A stretch of DNA of 59,251 nucleotides from Bradyrhizobium monzae (GTDB lineage Bacteria; Pseudomonadota; Alphaproteobacteria; Rhizobiales; Xanthobacteraceae). Positions 36,579 to 45,074 of this stretch are shown one piece after another (within the stretch, counting starts at the first letter, position 1; every line of letters starts with the position of its first letter). The notes beneath the pieces were generated by a model. It was not told the DNA's origin, searched no databases, and saw only the letters and a list, made by a program, of their open reading frames with translations. A program made the translations under genes and the position numbers. Location: positions 1-59,251 of the forward strand of contig NZ_JAIRDQ010000019.1 in assembly GCF_021458635.1 (NCBI RefSeq), given 5' to 3'.

Positions 36579-36833
36579 ATGTCTGATCGATTTCCAATCT
36601 TCGACGTTGTCTTGGAACAGCGCAGACGAAGGTGGGTATGGTCGGTCCGCACGACCGGAGGCACGCTGGTCATGACAGGTTCAAGAAGCAGCCAATCCGC
36701 TGCTCGTTATGAAGCTAACAGGGCGCTTTTTCTGATGCTGTTGAGCGCACCATACCGTTCGTGGCCCTCGGGACGAGACATCCGGACCAATCAGCAGGTT
36801 CGCGCGCGGCGTTCGCTTCCGCCCAAACTTTAG
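36579..36833 (+). CDS. Small conserved-looking hypothetical protein
   Basis: The 84-residue basic protein begins MSDRFPIFDVVLEQRRRRWV, followed by TTGGTLVMTGSRSSQSAARY and ANRALFLMLLSAPYRS. I recall similar short Arg-rich proteins in Bradyrhizobium accessory regions (memory only, not checked). No function is known to me. It is isolated and on the opposite strand to the nearby biosynthetic genes. Confidence 0.5.
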   Translation: MSDRFPIFDVVLEQRRRRWVWSVRTTGGTLVMTGSRSSQSAARYEANRALFLMLLSAPYRSWPSGRDIRTNQQVRARRSLPPKL

Positions 36834-37075
36834 CGTTGCTTGATCTTCGGGAAAGGCGCGCTCGTAAGCCGTTTCCTTTGGATCACCCAGGTTTTAGCGC
36901 TCTAACCAGACCAGCTCCCGCCGGTTGTTAGAGGCTTCTCTAAACAGCTCGATATGGCTACCGCTGCAGGTCTGAGGCCCGACAATGGCATCGTTGATAG
37001 CCAGCGCCGAGAGGCGCCAAGCCTAGCTGGTGTGTGCTGGATCGACAAGTTGACGAAAGGTTCTAGCCTCACGTG

Positions 37076-37873
37076 TCAAACAGTCCGATGCTCCAACTGC
37101 TGGCTGACGACAGGCGACGCGAACAAGCGTTCAGCGGTTCGCAGATCCTCCGCGCTGTCTATCTCATACCAACGAATATCGTCACAACGCGCGGCAGCGA
37201 GCTGTAGCCCGCGCTTTTCGACAAGATAGGCGAATAGCTCCTCAGTGTACGCCTGTGTGGCACCCGAAGCGATCATGTCATCCAGGGCAGGGACAATCAT
37301 CCCTGTCAGTGTAACGAAACTAAGCCGAAATAGATTCATTGTCTTGAATAGACCCGGGCCGTTCCCGTTGAGGTCCGCGGCCGTCTGCCTCATTCGAAAC
37401 GTGGAAATAAATCCGTTCTCCGAGAGCACTACGGCGGACCCCTGCATGCTGGAATCGAATGGGGCAACCGCAGCAACGTCCATAGAATCGGCAAGGTTAA
37501 GATGGCGGAGCGCGTCCTCCTCAAAGAAGACATCACCTTCCAAAAGATAGCAGTCATCACAAAGGAGCGCATCACGCGCGAGCCATAGGGAATAGGCGCT
37601 GCCGGTACGGTCAAAAACGGTTGACTCGACATAGTTGATCTCGAGCCGGCTGAAACGGCTGCCGCAAGCGTATTGGATGGCGTCCTTACGATAGCCAACG
37701 ACGATCGTCACCTCTTCGACCCCGACGGCTTCCAGGTTACGCAGCGCGTTGTGGAGAATCGGAGTGCCGTTAACTTCGACCAGGGGCTTCGGCCGCAAAT
37801 CCGTTAGCGGCCTGAGACGAGACCCGAACCCAGCGGCGAGAATGACGGCTCTCTTGGGAGGAGTGATGATCAT
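37076..37873 (-). CDS. LicC/PntC-type nucleotidyltransferase (probable CTP:phosphocholine- or aminophosphonate cytidylyltransferase)
   Basis: The 265-residue protein has the NTP-transferase signature KRAVILAAGFGSRLRPLTD followed by LRPKPLVEVNGTPIL near residues 7-40. VTIVVGYRKDAIQ follows, then YLLEGDVFFEED with the metal-binding Asp. The C-terminal part (MNLFRLSFVTLTGMIVPALD, WYEIDSAEDLRTAERLF) is the pattern of LicC-like enzymes that activate phosphocholine or 2-aminoethylphosphonate with CTP. The ATG at 37873 is preceded by CGGAAAG; an upstream in-frame ATG at 37888 lacks such a site. Copy C of the 50-bp element lies about 300 bp upstream. With PEP mutase and an aminotransferase upstream on the same strand, a CMP-aminophosphonate intermediate is a reasonable inference. 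Activation of a sugar phosphate is the main alternative. Confidence 0.8.
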   Translation of the reverse strand: MIITPPKRAVILAAGFGSRLRPLTDLRPKPLVEVNGTPILHNALRNLEAVGVEEVTIVVGYRKDAIQYACGSRFSRLEINYVESTVFDRTGSAYSLWLARDALLCDDCYLLEGDVFFEEDALRHLNLADSMDVAAVAPFDSSMQGSAVVLSENGFISTFRMRQTAADLNGNGPGLFKTMNLFRLSFVTLTGMIVPALDDMIASGATQAYTEELFAYLVEKRGLQLAAARCDDIRWYEIDSAEDLRTAERLFASPVVSQQLEHRTV

Positions 37874-38173
37874 TTTCTTTCCGTTCATTCGTTGCGCGAG
37901 ACCGGGACGATTCCGCCGAGGAGCGCCCGGATCGAAGAGACTGACGCCCGGCGCAATCTTGAATCGTGTGTGCTCGCGGATCCCGGCAGCGTCGCTAGAT
38001 GCGCTTCCATGATGAAAGAGAGGGTGCGCTTGAAGCAAACCGCAGCGCGCAACATTCTACAGGTAAATAGTTGACGCATCGATCAGGCTCGTTAGCAAGA
38101 ACTGATCGTGGTCGAGTTTGCATGCCGAATTCCCAGCTGGAGATGTATGCCGCATTGTCCGGACATCACCAAT

Positions 38174-38223
38174 AACTGGCATGCGTGTGTCATCCGGATC
38201 AACGACTAGCGCTGGTAGTTGAC
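38174..38223 (-). promoter_or_regulatory. 50-bp conserved upstream element, copy C
   Basis: On the minus strand it begins GTCAACTACCAGCGCT and continues with TTGATC, GGATGACA and GCATGCCA. By hand count it matches copy B at 39 of 50 positions, without gaps. It precedes the nucleotidyltransferase gene by about 300 bp and points toward it. The ACcAGCGCTaGT core is palindromic, as are the corresponding parts of copies A and B. Confidence 0.55.
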
Positions 38224-38853
38224 TGCGATGCTAGCCTTCCTTGTCACTGAACAAAGACCCGGTAGATGTTGCCAACCGTACAATCCCTTTTCTTGTAATG
38301 ATGTAGGCGTTTGGTTAAACGAGCGAAAAGTCTTGTGGGTCCCGCGACGGCAGCGGGCGTACCGCATCGGAAACAGTTGGCTCGCTGCGATCCTGCCTTC
38401 AATTGCGTATTTCGCTTTAGTCTGTCCACGCCCCGCTAAGCCGACGATCAGGTAAGGCTGCCGATCACGCGACAGCGGAGACGCTGGGGCCGCATACATT
38501 GCTTGCTCGGCGATGGCGAAGACAGATATCGCGCCGTGACAGAGCGGAGCAGATGTCTACCAGGCTGCAAATTCGTTAGCACCGATAATAGGTGCGGTTC
38601 AATAAGAGGGCGGCCTATCGCGCCACATTGTATGAAGAACATCCCTCAAAAAAGGGCAAAACGACGCAAGAAGACTCAACGAAAAGACGTAACGTAGTTA
38701 GGCCAATTGCCTTCGTCGCGCGTCAGGCAGTCGCGCCGTCAGAAAGATGGGAGCTTGGATCAAGAGTGCTGATGCCCAACAAGCGCAGTGCGCGGTTTGG
38801 GATGTGGCGTACCTTTAGCCTCTTGAATTGCAGGCACCTTGCCGGGTCGCTGT
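38224..38853. other. Intergenic stretch without a recognised gene
   Basis: About 630 bp between the aminotransferase stop and element copy C. Minus-strand frames here have no motif. Confidence 0.3.
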
Positions 38854-40044
38854 TCAGTTCCACGCGTTAAGAGCCACGGTCAGACGCCGCAAGCCTTGGT
38901 CGAGTAATTCCAGGTCGATGCCGTAGGAGAGGCGGATCCCGGCGGGGTCGCCAAAAGTTGTGCCGGAAACCGTTGCGACACCAGCCTCCATCAGCAAGGC
39001 GTTTACGACGTCGTCTGCGTTGATGTCGCGGCCATTGCGATTGGCACATCGCTGCAATTCGGTAAGATCAAGATAGAAGTAAAATCCGCCCTGAGCGGCC
39101 GGCCGAGGCACCAATGTCAGCGCTGAAAGGATGGATAGCCCAAGCGATCGCGCTTTGGCGACCTGGCGCCGGAGTTGCAGTTGGAAGGCAGGATCGCCGC
39201 GCTCCAGGAAGTGGAGCAGCGCATGCTGTGCAATGACATTGGGATTGGAGGTCGTATGGCTTTGCAGCGCCTTAACCGCGCTGATGACAGGCGCGGGTCC
39301 GGCGAGATAACCAATCCGCCAGCCAGTCAGGGCTAACGACTTGGAAAACGAATTAACGATCAAAGTGCGATCGCGTACCCCTGGCGCTACCGAGACGATC
39401 GAGTGATGGGTATGTGGGTCGTGGGCGAAAGCCCCGTAGCACTCATCGAAGATGATCCAGAGGTCCCGGTCAATGGCGAGTTGGGCAATGCCAGCCAGCG
39501 TGCCGCGGTCATAGATCGCGCCGGTTGGATTGTTTGGCGTATTGACCACAATCGCCTTAGTCTTCGATGTCACCGCTGCCGCAAGGTCCACAAGCCGCGG
39601 CACATAGTTACTATTCCGGGTCTCGATAAAGACGGGTGTACCTCCAGCAATGACGGCCTGGGCTGGGAAGGTGGTCCAGTAGGGGGCAGGAATCAACACT
39701 TCGTCCCCGGGCGACAGAAGAGCCATGGCCGCATTGAAGAGCGCTTGTTTGGCACCGCTCGTCACCGCAATTTCGTCGGCCGACCAGGGCTGAGCGGTCT
39801 CCGCTGAAACCTTGCCAGCAAGCGCTTGGCGTAACTTGAGCAGCCCGACCGTATCGGTGTAGCGGTTGAGATTGCGATTTATCGCGGCGATAGCGCCAAC
39901 GCGCACCGATGGCGCGAGCTCGCTCCAGATCTCTCCAGCGGTCAAATCGATGATGTCCCTGCCGCTCGCGGCAGCTGCCTTGGCTGCGATCCGCGCCGCG
40001 GCAGTGCCCGAGGATTTAAACAAGGCTGCTCGTTGCGCCAACAT
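38854..40044 (-). CDS. Class I PLP aminotransferase (aspartate-aminotransferase fold)
   Basis: The 396-residue enzyme shows the class I/II aminotransferase landmarks: IIDLTAGEIW, AVTSGAKQALFNAAMALL, VLIPAPYWTTFPAQAVIAGG, VNTPNNPTGAIYD, WIIFDECYGAF and IVNSFSKSLALTGWRIGY with the PLP lysine. GIRLSYGIDLELLDQGL ends the protein. GAGGAAGG precedes the ATG at 40044; a start nine codons upstream lacks one. The 354-bp gap to the PEP mutase stop holds no gene. Its place directly downstream of PEP mutase suggests that it may aminate phosphonopyruvate (to phosphonoalanine) or a derived aldehyde. An ordinary amino-acid aminotransferase role cannot be excluded. Confidence 0.85.
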   Translation of the reverse strand: MLAQRAALFKSSGTAAARIAAKAAAASGRDIIDLTAGEIWSELAPSVRVGAIAAINRNLNRYTDTVGLLKLRQALAGKVSAETAQPWSADEIAVTSGAKQALFNAAMALLSPGDEVLIPAPYWTTFPAQAVIAGGTPVFIETRNSNYVPRLVDLAAAVTSKTKAIVVNTPNNPTGAIYDRGTLAGIAQLAIDRDLWIIFDECYGAFAHDPHTHHSIVSVAPGVRDRTLIVNSFSKSLALTGWRIGYLAGPAPVISAVKALQSHTTSNPNVIAQHALLHFLERGDPAFQLQLRRQVAKARSLGLSILSALTLVPRPAAQGGFYFYLDLTELQRCANRNGRDINADDVVNALLMEAGVATVSGTTFGDPAGIRLSYGIDLELLDQGLRRLTVALNAWN

Positions 40045-40398
40045 GAGCGCCTTCCTCTCAACAACCCGCACCTATGGTTGCGGCAGTGACGTGAAGTTCG
40101 CTTGGGTCATCACCAAAAGCGAGAGCTGCGGCTCACCAGAGGCAATTCACCCCTCTGGGTCGGCCGTTCTCGGTGGGCGAAATGAGCACGACGTTCGTCT
40201 TTGGCGCCGGGCCAGCGAAATTGATGAACTGTTCGAGCATGATACGGTGGTGATCGTGAGGGCCATCGCGCCGTCGCGCTCCTTAATGATGCCTCCAGGA
40301 TCAGGAAGGCCAACAAATACTTTGATCGAGACTGTATGTGGGTACGATTGCATGACAATTGTTTGTCCAAAACGAGTATCTTGCTGGACGGATGAAAC

Positions 40399-41334
40399 CT
40401 ATTGCTGTTGATCAGGAGGGAGATATCTCGCCTCCGCACAGGCGAGTTCGTCGTACCTCAACAAATCGAAAACCTCGTCGAGTGTCGCGATGTCCGGTTC
40501 AATGCCGGCAATACTTTCCTCGGCGATAATGCGGCCGCACACGTTCCCCATTGCCGCTATTGCGGCACGCATGGAGTGGTTGGCCCAGATCACGGTGGAG
40601 ATGCCGGCATCGCGGTATGCAGAGACAGGTGTTCGATAGTATCTCGTTGGAACGATCACGACGGGCAGGCGATTTCGCCAGGCAGCTGCAAAGGCGATGA
40701 TCTCGTCCGCGGTGTTCTTTCTCGAATGAATGAGGATCGCGTCGGCACCGGCCGCGGCGTAAGCGCTGGCTCGCAGAATAGCTTCGTCGATGCCATGCCC
40801 GGCTATCAGCGCTTCGGTCCGGGCCACCAGGACCAAGTTGTCCGCGACTGTATCTTTCACGGCCCGAAGGCGGCCGGAAAATTCATCGATGTTCGCCAGG
40901 GGATGCCGATCGCCAACAAACGAGTTTATTTTTGGGAAACGGCTGTCCTCCAGCGCGATCCCGGCGGCGCCACGCTGATGGAGTTTGCGTGCCAACAGGC
41001 GCGCATTGTTGAAATTCCCAAAACCACCATCGCCGTCAACGAGCACAGGCAATTCGGTCGAGTCCACTATGCGCTCAACCACGTCGACGAGTTGGCTCCA
41101 AGAAGCCTCGTTGGCATCGCGGTAGCCGAGAGAGCTGGCAATGGACAGGCCCGAGGCCCACAGGCTCTTGAAGCCCGCGCGCTTGGCAATCGCGCCCGAA
41201 AGCGCGTCATGAGCTTCCATCAAGAATGAGATAGCGCTCTTGGAGCAGATTTCATCGCGCAGAATTTGTGAAGGTGAGGAGCCTGCGCTTCGTTCAGGGC
41301 GATTGATGACAGACGATCTTGGTTGATATTGCAT
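40399..41334 (-). CDS. Phosphoenolpyruvate mutase (PepM), isocitrate lyase/PEP mutase superfamily
   Basis: The 311-residue protein closely follows PEP mutase: ISFLMEAHDALSGAIAKRAG, SLWASGLSIASSLGYRDANE, LPVLVDGDGGFGNFNNARLL (Mg-binding Asp100/Asp102 region), then GIALEDSRFPKINSF. Later come LVLVARTEALIAGHGIDEAI, AGADAILIHS, PVVIVPTRYYRTPV and ISTVIWANH. The PepM loop signature is EDK-x5-NS; here it is EDS at 129-131 followed by NS at 137-138, so the Lys is a Ser. PepM converts PEP to phosphonopyruvate, the entry step to most phosphonates. AAGGA precedes the ATG at 41334; a 43-codon in-frame extension to 41463 is unsupported. No phosphonopyruvate decarboxylase was seen. Confidence 0.85.
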   Translation of the reverse strand: MQYQPRSSVINRPERSAGSSPSQILRDEICSKSAISFLMEAHDALSGAIAKRAGFKSLWASGLSIASSLGYRDANEASWSQLVDVVERIVDSTELPVLVDGDGGFGNFNNARLLARKLHQRGAAGIALEDSRFPKINSFVGDRHPLANIDEFSGRLRAVKDTVADNLVLVARTEALIAGHGIDEAILRASAYAAAGADAILIHSRKNTADEIIAFAAAWRNRLPVVIVPTRYYRTPVSAYRDAGISTVIWANHSMRAAIAAMGNVCGRIIAEESIAGIEPDIATLDEVFDLLRYDELACAEARYLPPDQQQ

Positions 41335-41434
41335 GCCGATTCCTTGCAGGTGCGTTGACCTGTCGGGCGCACAGTGCGTCCTTATCCAGTTCTCTATGGC
41401 TAAGTTGTTTGGGCAATCCCGCAGCTCAGTCGAC

Positions 41435-41484
41435 AGGTGACATGCTTCTGTCATCTTGATCAATCACCAGCGTTGGTAGTTGAC
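41435..41484 (-). promoter_or_regulatory. 50-bp conserved upstream element, copy B
   Basis: On the minus strand it begins GTCAACTACCAACGCTGGT, has ATTGATCAAGATGACAGAAG in the middle and ends GCATGTCACCT. It matches copy A 40 kb away at 43 of 50 positions by hand count. The perfect inverted repeat ACCA-N4-TGGT and an 8-bp TTGATCAA palindrome are present. It lies about 100 bp upstream of the PEP mutase ATG. TTGATC could serve as a -35 box, but no good -10 follows at 17 bp, so this may be an activator site. Confidence 0.6.
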
Positions 41485-42540
41485 CGGCGCGTTCTGTATT
41501 CGATCCTCGATCTTCCACATAAAATAACGTTGCAGCCAAGTACAGCATATTGGTCATTGATTTCGCCGTGAGTAGAAGAGCGATCAGCGCGCGGCTTTCT
41601 GCGTTGCTCGGTCCGGGTTAAATCCGAGCCTCCTAGACGTCGCTCATGGTGTTGCAAGGCATCGTCTATGCAATCTGCTGGACCTCTTTATATCCCTGGT
41701 GAATGCTGCGATCGTTGATTGCAATATGTGCCTCGCTCTCGCACCTCTGTGTCGAGCAAAGACATCCCAAGTCGCGTTCGTTTGATATCGACGAATGTCT
41801 CAGCTGCTGCAAACCGTGACGTCCCATTTCCGACATAGGTCGTGATTGCTTCAATCGCGTGATGCGCCGCAATCGCTCGTCGAGTGTCTCAAGCGCTTGT
41901 TTTTTGCTCTGAGTGCGGCGGGTATCGCAACTGGTACGAGGCTTGCTGGTCTCATCTCAGGTCCTCCGAAGTGATGGAGGACCGGGTGCGCGGTATCGTC
42001 TCCATCAAGCAGGTTGTCGGCTGCTCGCAGATCGGCGTGCGCTCGTAACCTATAGCCCGTAGATTAGAAGGAAGCGGACCATTACCAGCGTTATCCCAAC
42101 TGGAATTCCTGCCTGGTGCAGTTCGTCTAAAAGGCGCCGGCTGATTCCCCCGATGATATCGAATGCTGCAATGATCCTCGACGTCGCGCATATTGGCACA
42201 GGAAGCCACATAACCGGCCGCTGGTATCACGTGACGCGCTTTCGCGCAGGCCGGAGTGCTTTCGCGCGACTGGAGTTCAGCCAAGTGCAGCACAAGGTTC
42301 AACTGCAGGAGCCGGGCAAACGCCGCGCAGATCGGCCGCATCTGGTGCCGGCGAACAACTCGGAAAACGAGGCGGCTTTTCGAGAGAACGAGCAAAGACT
42401 GAAGCGCCGCTCTTTTGTGATGATTTGCTGCGGCGCCTCGAGCATGAACGTTAGGTGGTTTGCAACTGCGCTAGCGCCAGGGCGCCGAACACGGCGTCAT
42501 GCTATCCAATTCCCCAGAGCATCGATGAGAACTGGTACCG
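41485..42540. other. Intergenic stretch of about 1 kb without a recognised gene
   Basis: Divergent region between PEP mutase and the peroxidase. Frames up to 147 codons exist on the minus strand but carry no motif. Probably eroded DNA. Confidence 0.3.
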
Positions 42541-43617
42541 ATGATACTTAAGAAGTCCGCGACCCTGGAATTCCGCTTTGTGCGCAAGCTATGTGTTGCG
42601 GCTATTGCGATACTGGTCTCGTCACAAGCTGGCGCAGACGATGATTTGATGAAGGCTGCTAGGCGGGCGTTCAAACCGATACCCTCGGTCGTTCCTGCGG
42701 TGAAGGACAATCCGGTCACCCACGAGAAAGTCGAACTCGGTAGGATGCTGTTCTTCGATCCGCGAATGTCGGCTAGCGGGATCATTAGCTGCAATAGCTG
42801 TCACAATCTTGGTACAGGCGGAGTCGATGCCGGTCCGACGTCGGTTGGTCACGGCTGGCAACGGGGGCCACGTCGGGCCCCAACCGTCTATAACGCAGTC
42901 TTCAATGTGGCGCAGTTCTGGGATGGGCGGGCGCCGGATCTCAAGGCGCAAGCAAAGGGCCCCGTGCAGGCGAGTGTTGAAATGAACGCGACCCCAGATC
43001 ATGTGATCAACACGCTGAAGTCGATGAGCGACTATGTGGGCATGTTCAAGAAGGCGTTTCCAAGCGAGGTCTCGCCAGTCACCTTTGACAACTTCGCGAG
43101 GGCGATCGAAGCCTTTGAAGCGATTCTCATTACGCCCGCAGCCCCTTTCGATCAGTACCTTGAAGGCGATCCAACTGCTCTCAATGATCAGGAGAAAGCA
43201 GGATTGAAGCTATTCATGGAAACGGGATGCTCCTCCTGTCACAATGGAATCAACGTCGGCGGACAGGACTATTTTCCATTTGGCATGGTCGAAAAACCAA
43301 GCACAAACTTGCTTCCAACCACCGACAAAGGCCGATTTGCGGTCACAAAGGTGGCCAGCGACGAATACGTTTTTCGTGCAGCGCCGTTACGCAACGTCGC
43401 CTTGCGAGCGCCATACTTCCATTCCGGTCAGGTTTGGACTCTTAAGCAAGCTGTCGGCGTGATGGCTGAAGTTCAGCTTGGCGCCAAGCTTAGCGATAAG
43501 GAAGAGAACGATATTGTCGCGTTTCTAAATTCGCTGAGCGGGCAGTTGCCCAAGATCGAGTATCCGATACTGCCAACCCGGACCGACACGACGCCACTGC
43601 CGTCGACAGGGAAATAG
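42541..43617 (+). CDS. Di-haem cytochrome c peroxidase (MauG/CcpA family)
   Basis: The 358-residue protein has an N-terminal signal peptide (LCVAAIAILVSSQAGA). Two c-haem motifs follow: CNSCHNLG near residue 83 and CSSCHNGINVGG near 230. Other conserved blocks are LGRMLFFDPRMSASGIISC, RRAPTVYNAVFNVAQFWDGR and APLRNVALRAPYFHSGQVW. This is the periplasmic bacterial cytochrome c peroxidase / MauG fold, acting on H2O2 or as a maturase. It precedes the bradavidin-like gene by 318 bp. A decayed copy of its 3' end lies at 29866-30128. Confidence 0.9.
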   Translation: MILKKSATLEFRFVRKLCVAAIAILVSSQAGADDDLMKAARRAFKPIPSVVPAVKDNPVTHEKVELGRMLFFDPRMSASGIISCNSCHNLGTGGVDAGPTSVGHGWQRGPRRAPTVYNAVFNVAQFWDGRAPDLKAQAKGPVQASVEMNATPDHVINTLKSMSDYVGMFKKAFPSEVSPVTFDNFARAIEAFEAILITPAAPFDQYLEGDPTALNDQEKAGLKLFMETGCSSCHNGINVGGQDYFPFGMVEKPSTNLLPTTDKGRFAVTKVASDEYVFRAAPLRNVALRAPYFHSGQVWTLKQAVGVMAEVQLGAKLSDKEENDIVAFLNSLSGQLPKIEYPILPTRTDTTPLPSTGK

Positions 43618-43819
43618 TATGCTCCATTGCTGTAGCGGCGCATTTTTGTTTGATGAATGGATGGCGCAGGGAATCGCGCGTCCGCCAGCGTCCAAGTGCC
43701 GCGCAAAAGCCGAAAATATGGTCGCACCCGTCACCTCTTGTTCAACTAGGGAAAGATCTCGGTGCCTGGGCCGTTCCATATGGGGAGCAGACTCATGCGT
43801 CTGCGCCGATTGACGTTGC

Positions 43820-43833
43820 GAAAGAATTCTTTC
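43820..43833. promoter_or_regulatory. Perfect 14-bp palindrome upstream of the bradavidin-like gene
   Basis: GAAAGAATTCTTTC is a perfect palindrome about 100 bp before the avidin-like start, in an otherwise gene-free 318-bp gap and close to an AT-rich TAATAATAA run. It is a plausible operator. It is missing from the decayed duplicate near 56450. Confidence 0.3.
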
Positions 43834-43935
43834 TTGATGCGAGTGTAATAATAAAGCACACGTATAGATTGCTTGTCCTGAAAGAGAGGTTTATAGGGCA
43901 AAGCGCGATCTTTCTGAAGCGACATGGAGTCGGCG

Positions 43936-44442
43936 ATGCATCAAGCAAACTGGAAACTCACAAGATGGATGGCTTTGGCGGCCCTTGGGCTGCTATTGGC
44001 GGCACCCGCACGGGCGCAGCCCATCTGGACCTGGAACAACCAATACGGCTCGGTTCTGGCGGTCAACAGCTACGACCAGAGCACGGGCGCGATTTCCGGC
44101 ACCTATACGAATAACGCAACGAATAGCTGCGACGAAGGCGTTCCTCAGGCGATGACAGGCTGGCTTGCCCAAACCAATAGCGGCGCAGCGATCAGCTTTA
44201 CAGTCAACTTCGCGGGCTGCGGCTCAACGACCGTGTGGACGGGACAGCTCAATGCCGCATCGGGTTTTCAAGGGCTTTGGCTCCTTTCGCTGGCCGAGCC
44301 CGTGGTATGGAATGGGATCAGTGCTGGCGCCGACGCTTTCACGTTCGGCAGCGGCGACAAGTCGAAATTGATATCCGCCAGTAAAGGGGCGGCCAAGGAC
44401 GGGCCAGGCGAGAAACTCTCCAACACGAAAGACCGCAAATAG
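43936..44442 (+). CDS. Avidin-family biotin-binding protein, bradavidin-like
   Basis: The 168-residue protein has a signal peptide (MALAALGLLLAAPARAQ). It then carries the avidin beta-barrel sequence as in Bradyrhizobium bradavidin: IWTWNNQYGSVLAV, GAISGTYTNNATNSCDEG, TGWLAQTNSGAAISFTVNF, CGSTTVWTGQLNAASGFQGL, WNGISAGADAFTFGSGDKSK. Biotin-contact positions (N and Y of the first strand, the S/T around the L3,4 loop, conserved Trp residues) are preserved as far as can be read. The C-terminus GEKLSNTK matches the tail that occupies the binding site in bradavidin. GGAG before the ATG at 43936 favours this start over 43924. It is exported and probably sequesters biotin. A broken duplicate lies at 56447. 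Confidence 0.92.
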   Translation: MHQANWKLTRWMALAALGLLLAAPARAQPIWTWNNQYGSVLAVNSYDQSTGAISGTYTNNATNSCDEGVPQAMTGWLAQTNSGAAISFTVNFAGCGSTTVWTGQLNAASGFQGLWLLSLAEPVVWNGISAGADAFTFGSGDKSKLISASKGAAKDGPGEKLSNTKDRK

Positions 44443-45074
44443 CACGATCTTTCGCGTGGCGACGCTCAGCGTCGTCACGCTCACGTTGCGAGATGAACTC
44501 GCTTTTGTGCCGATGGCGCTGGCGGCAGTACACTCATACAATACGCGGCAAGAGTGCACCTGGGACATTCGCCGGCGCTTTCGAAGATGAGCCCAATCAA
44601 GCATGTTGCCCTCAGCTGCACGATCGGCGAGCAGAATCGATGGATGCAAGAGATCAGCCAGGCATCAGATGAACGAGCGCTCCTGATATTCTGTCCCGCA
44701 AATTCCTGGCAATATCATTGTGTCCTTGATGCGCGATACTCACCTATAGAGGGCGTGGCTGCTTGTCCTCCTATTCCGGTCTGGAGGCCCAAATGTAAGA
44801 GCAGACGGGGGCAAGATCACGAGCCCAAGGCAATAGAGCACACATCTGGCGGCGTTCCCGTAAAGTCGCCCCCAAACTGGTCAACGCGCCTCCTCGAATT
44901 GAATGTCCTCGCTGCCGCCCATCGGCTTGTCGACGGAAGTGTGAGAGGAGCATCTGAAGCCAAAATGCTTGAGGGCCACTGAAAGAACCCCTCTCGCAGC
45001 GCAGGGCTGCTCGGATGGCTAACGGTCGCATGCTCCGGCTCATCTCAGATCGATTGCAAGGAGGAGCCTCCTCG
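44443..45074. other. Convergent intergenic stretch without a recognised gene
   Basis: About 630 bp between the bradavidin-like and P450 genes. A short GACG-CTCAG-CGTC hairpin lies just after the bradavidin-like stop, but no T-run follows. Otherwise only shadow frames. Most of this stretch is absent from the duplicate near 56.9 kb. Confidence 0.35.

Noticed and set aside
40402..41229. 275-codon plus-strand open frame
   Set aside because: Antisense to PEP mutase, whose minus-strand frame carries all family motifs.
41335..41463. 43-residue N-terminal extension of PEP mutase
   Set aside because: It overlaps the conserved upstream element, lacks family similarity, and the ATG at 41334 has a good AAGGA site.
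41435..41484. 50-bp element as a nod box, tts box or FixK box
   Set aside because: The spacing and conserved bases of these known rhizobial boxes do not fit: there is no ATC-N9-GAT periodicity, no TCAG...TCGAAAGCT core, and no TTG-N8-CAA with correct half-sites.
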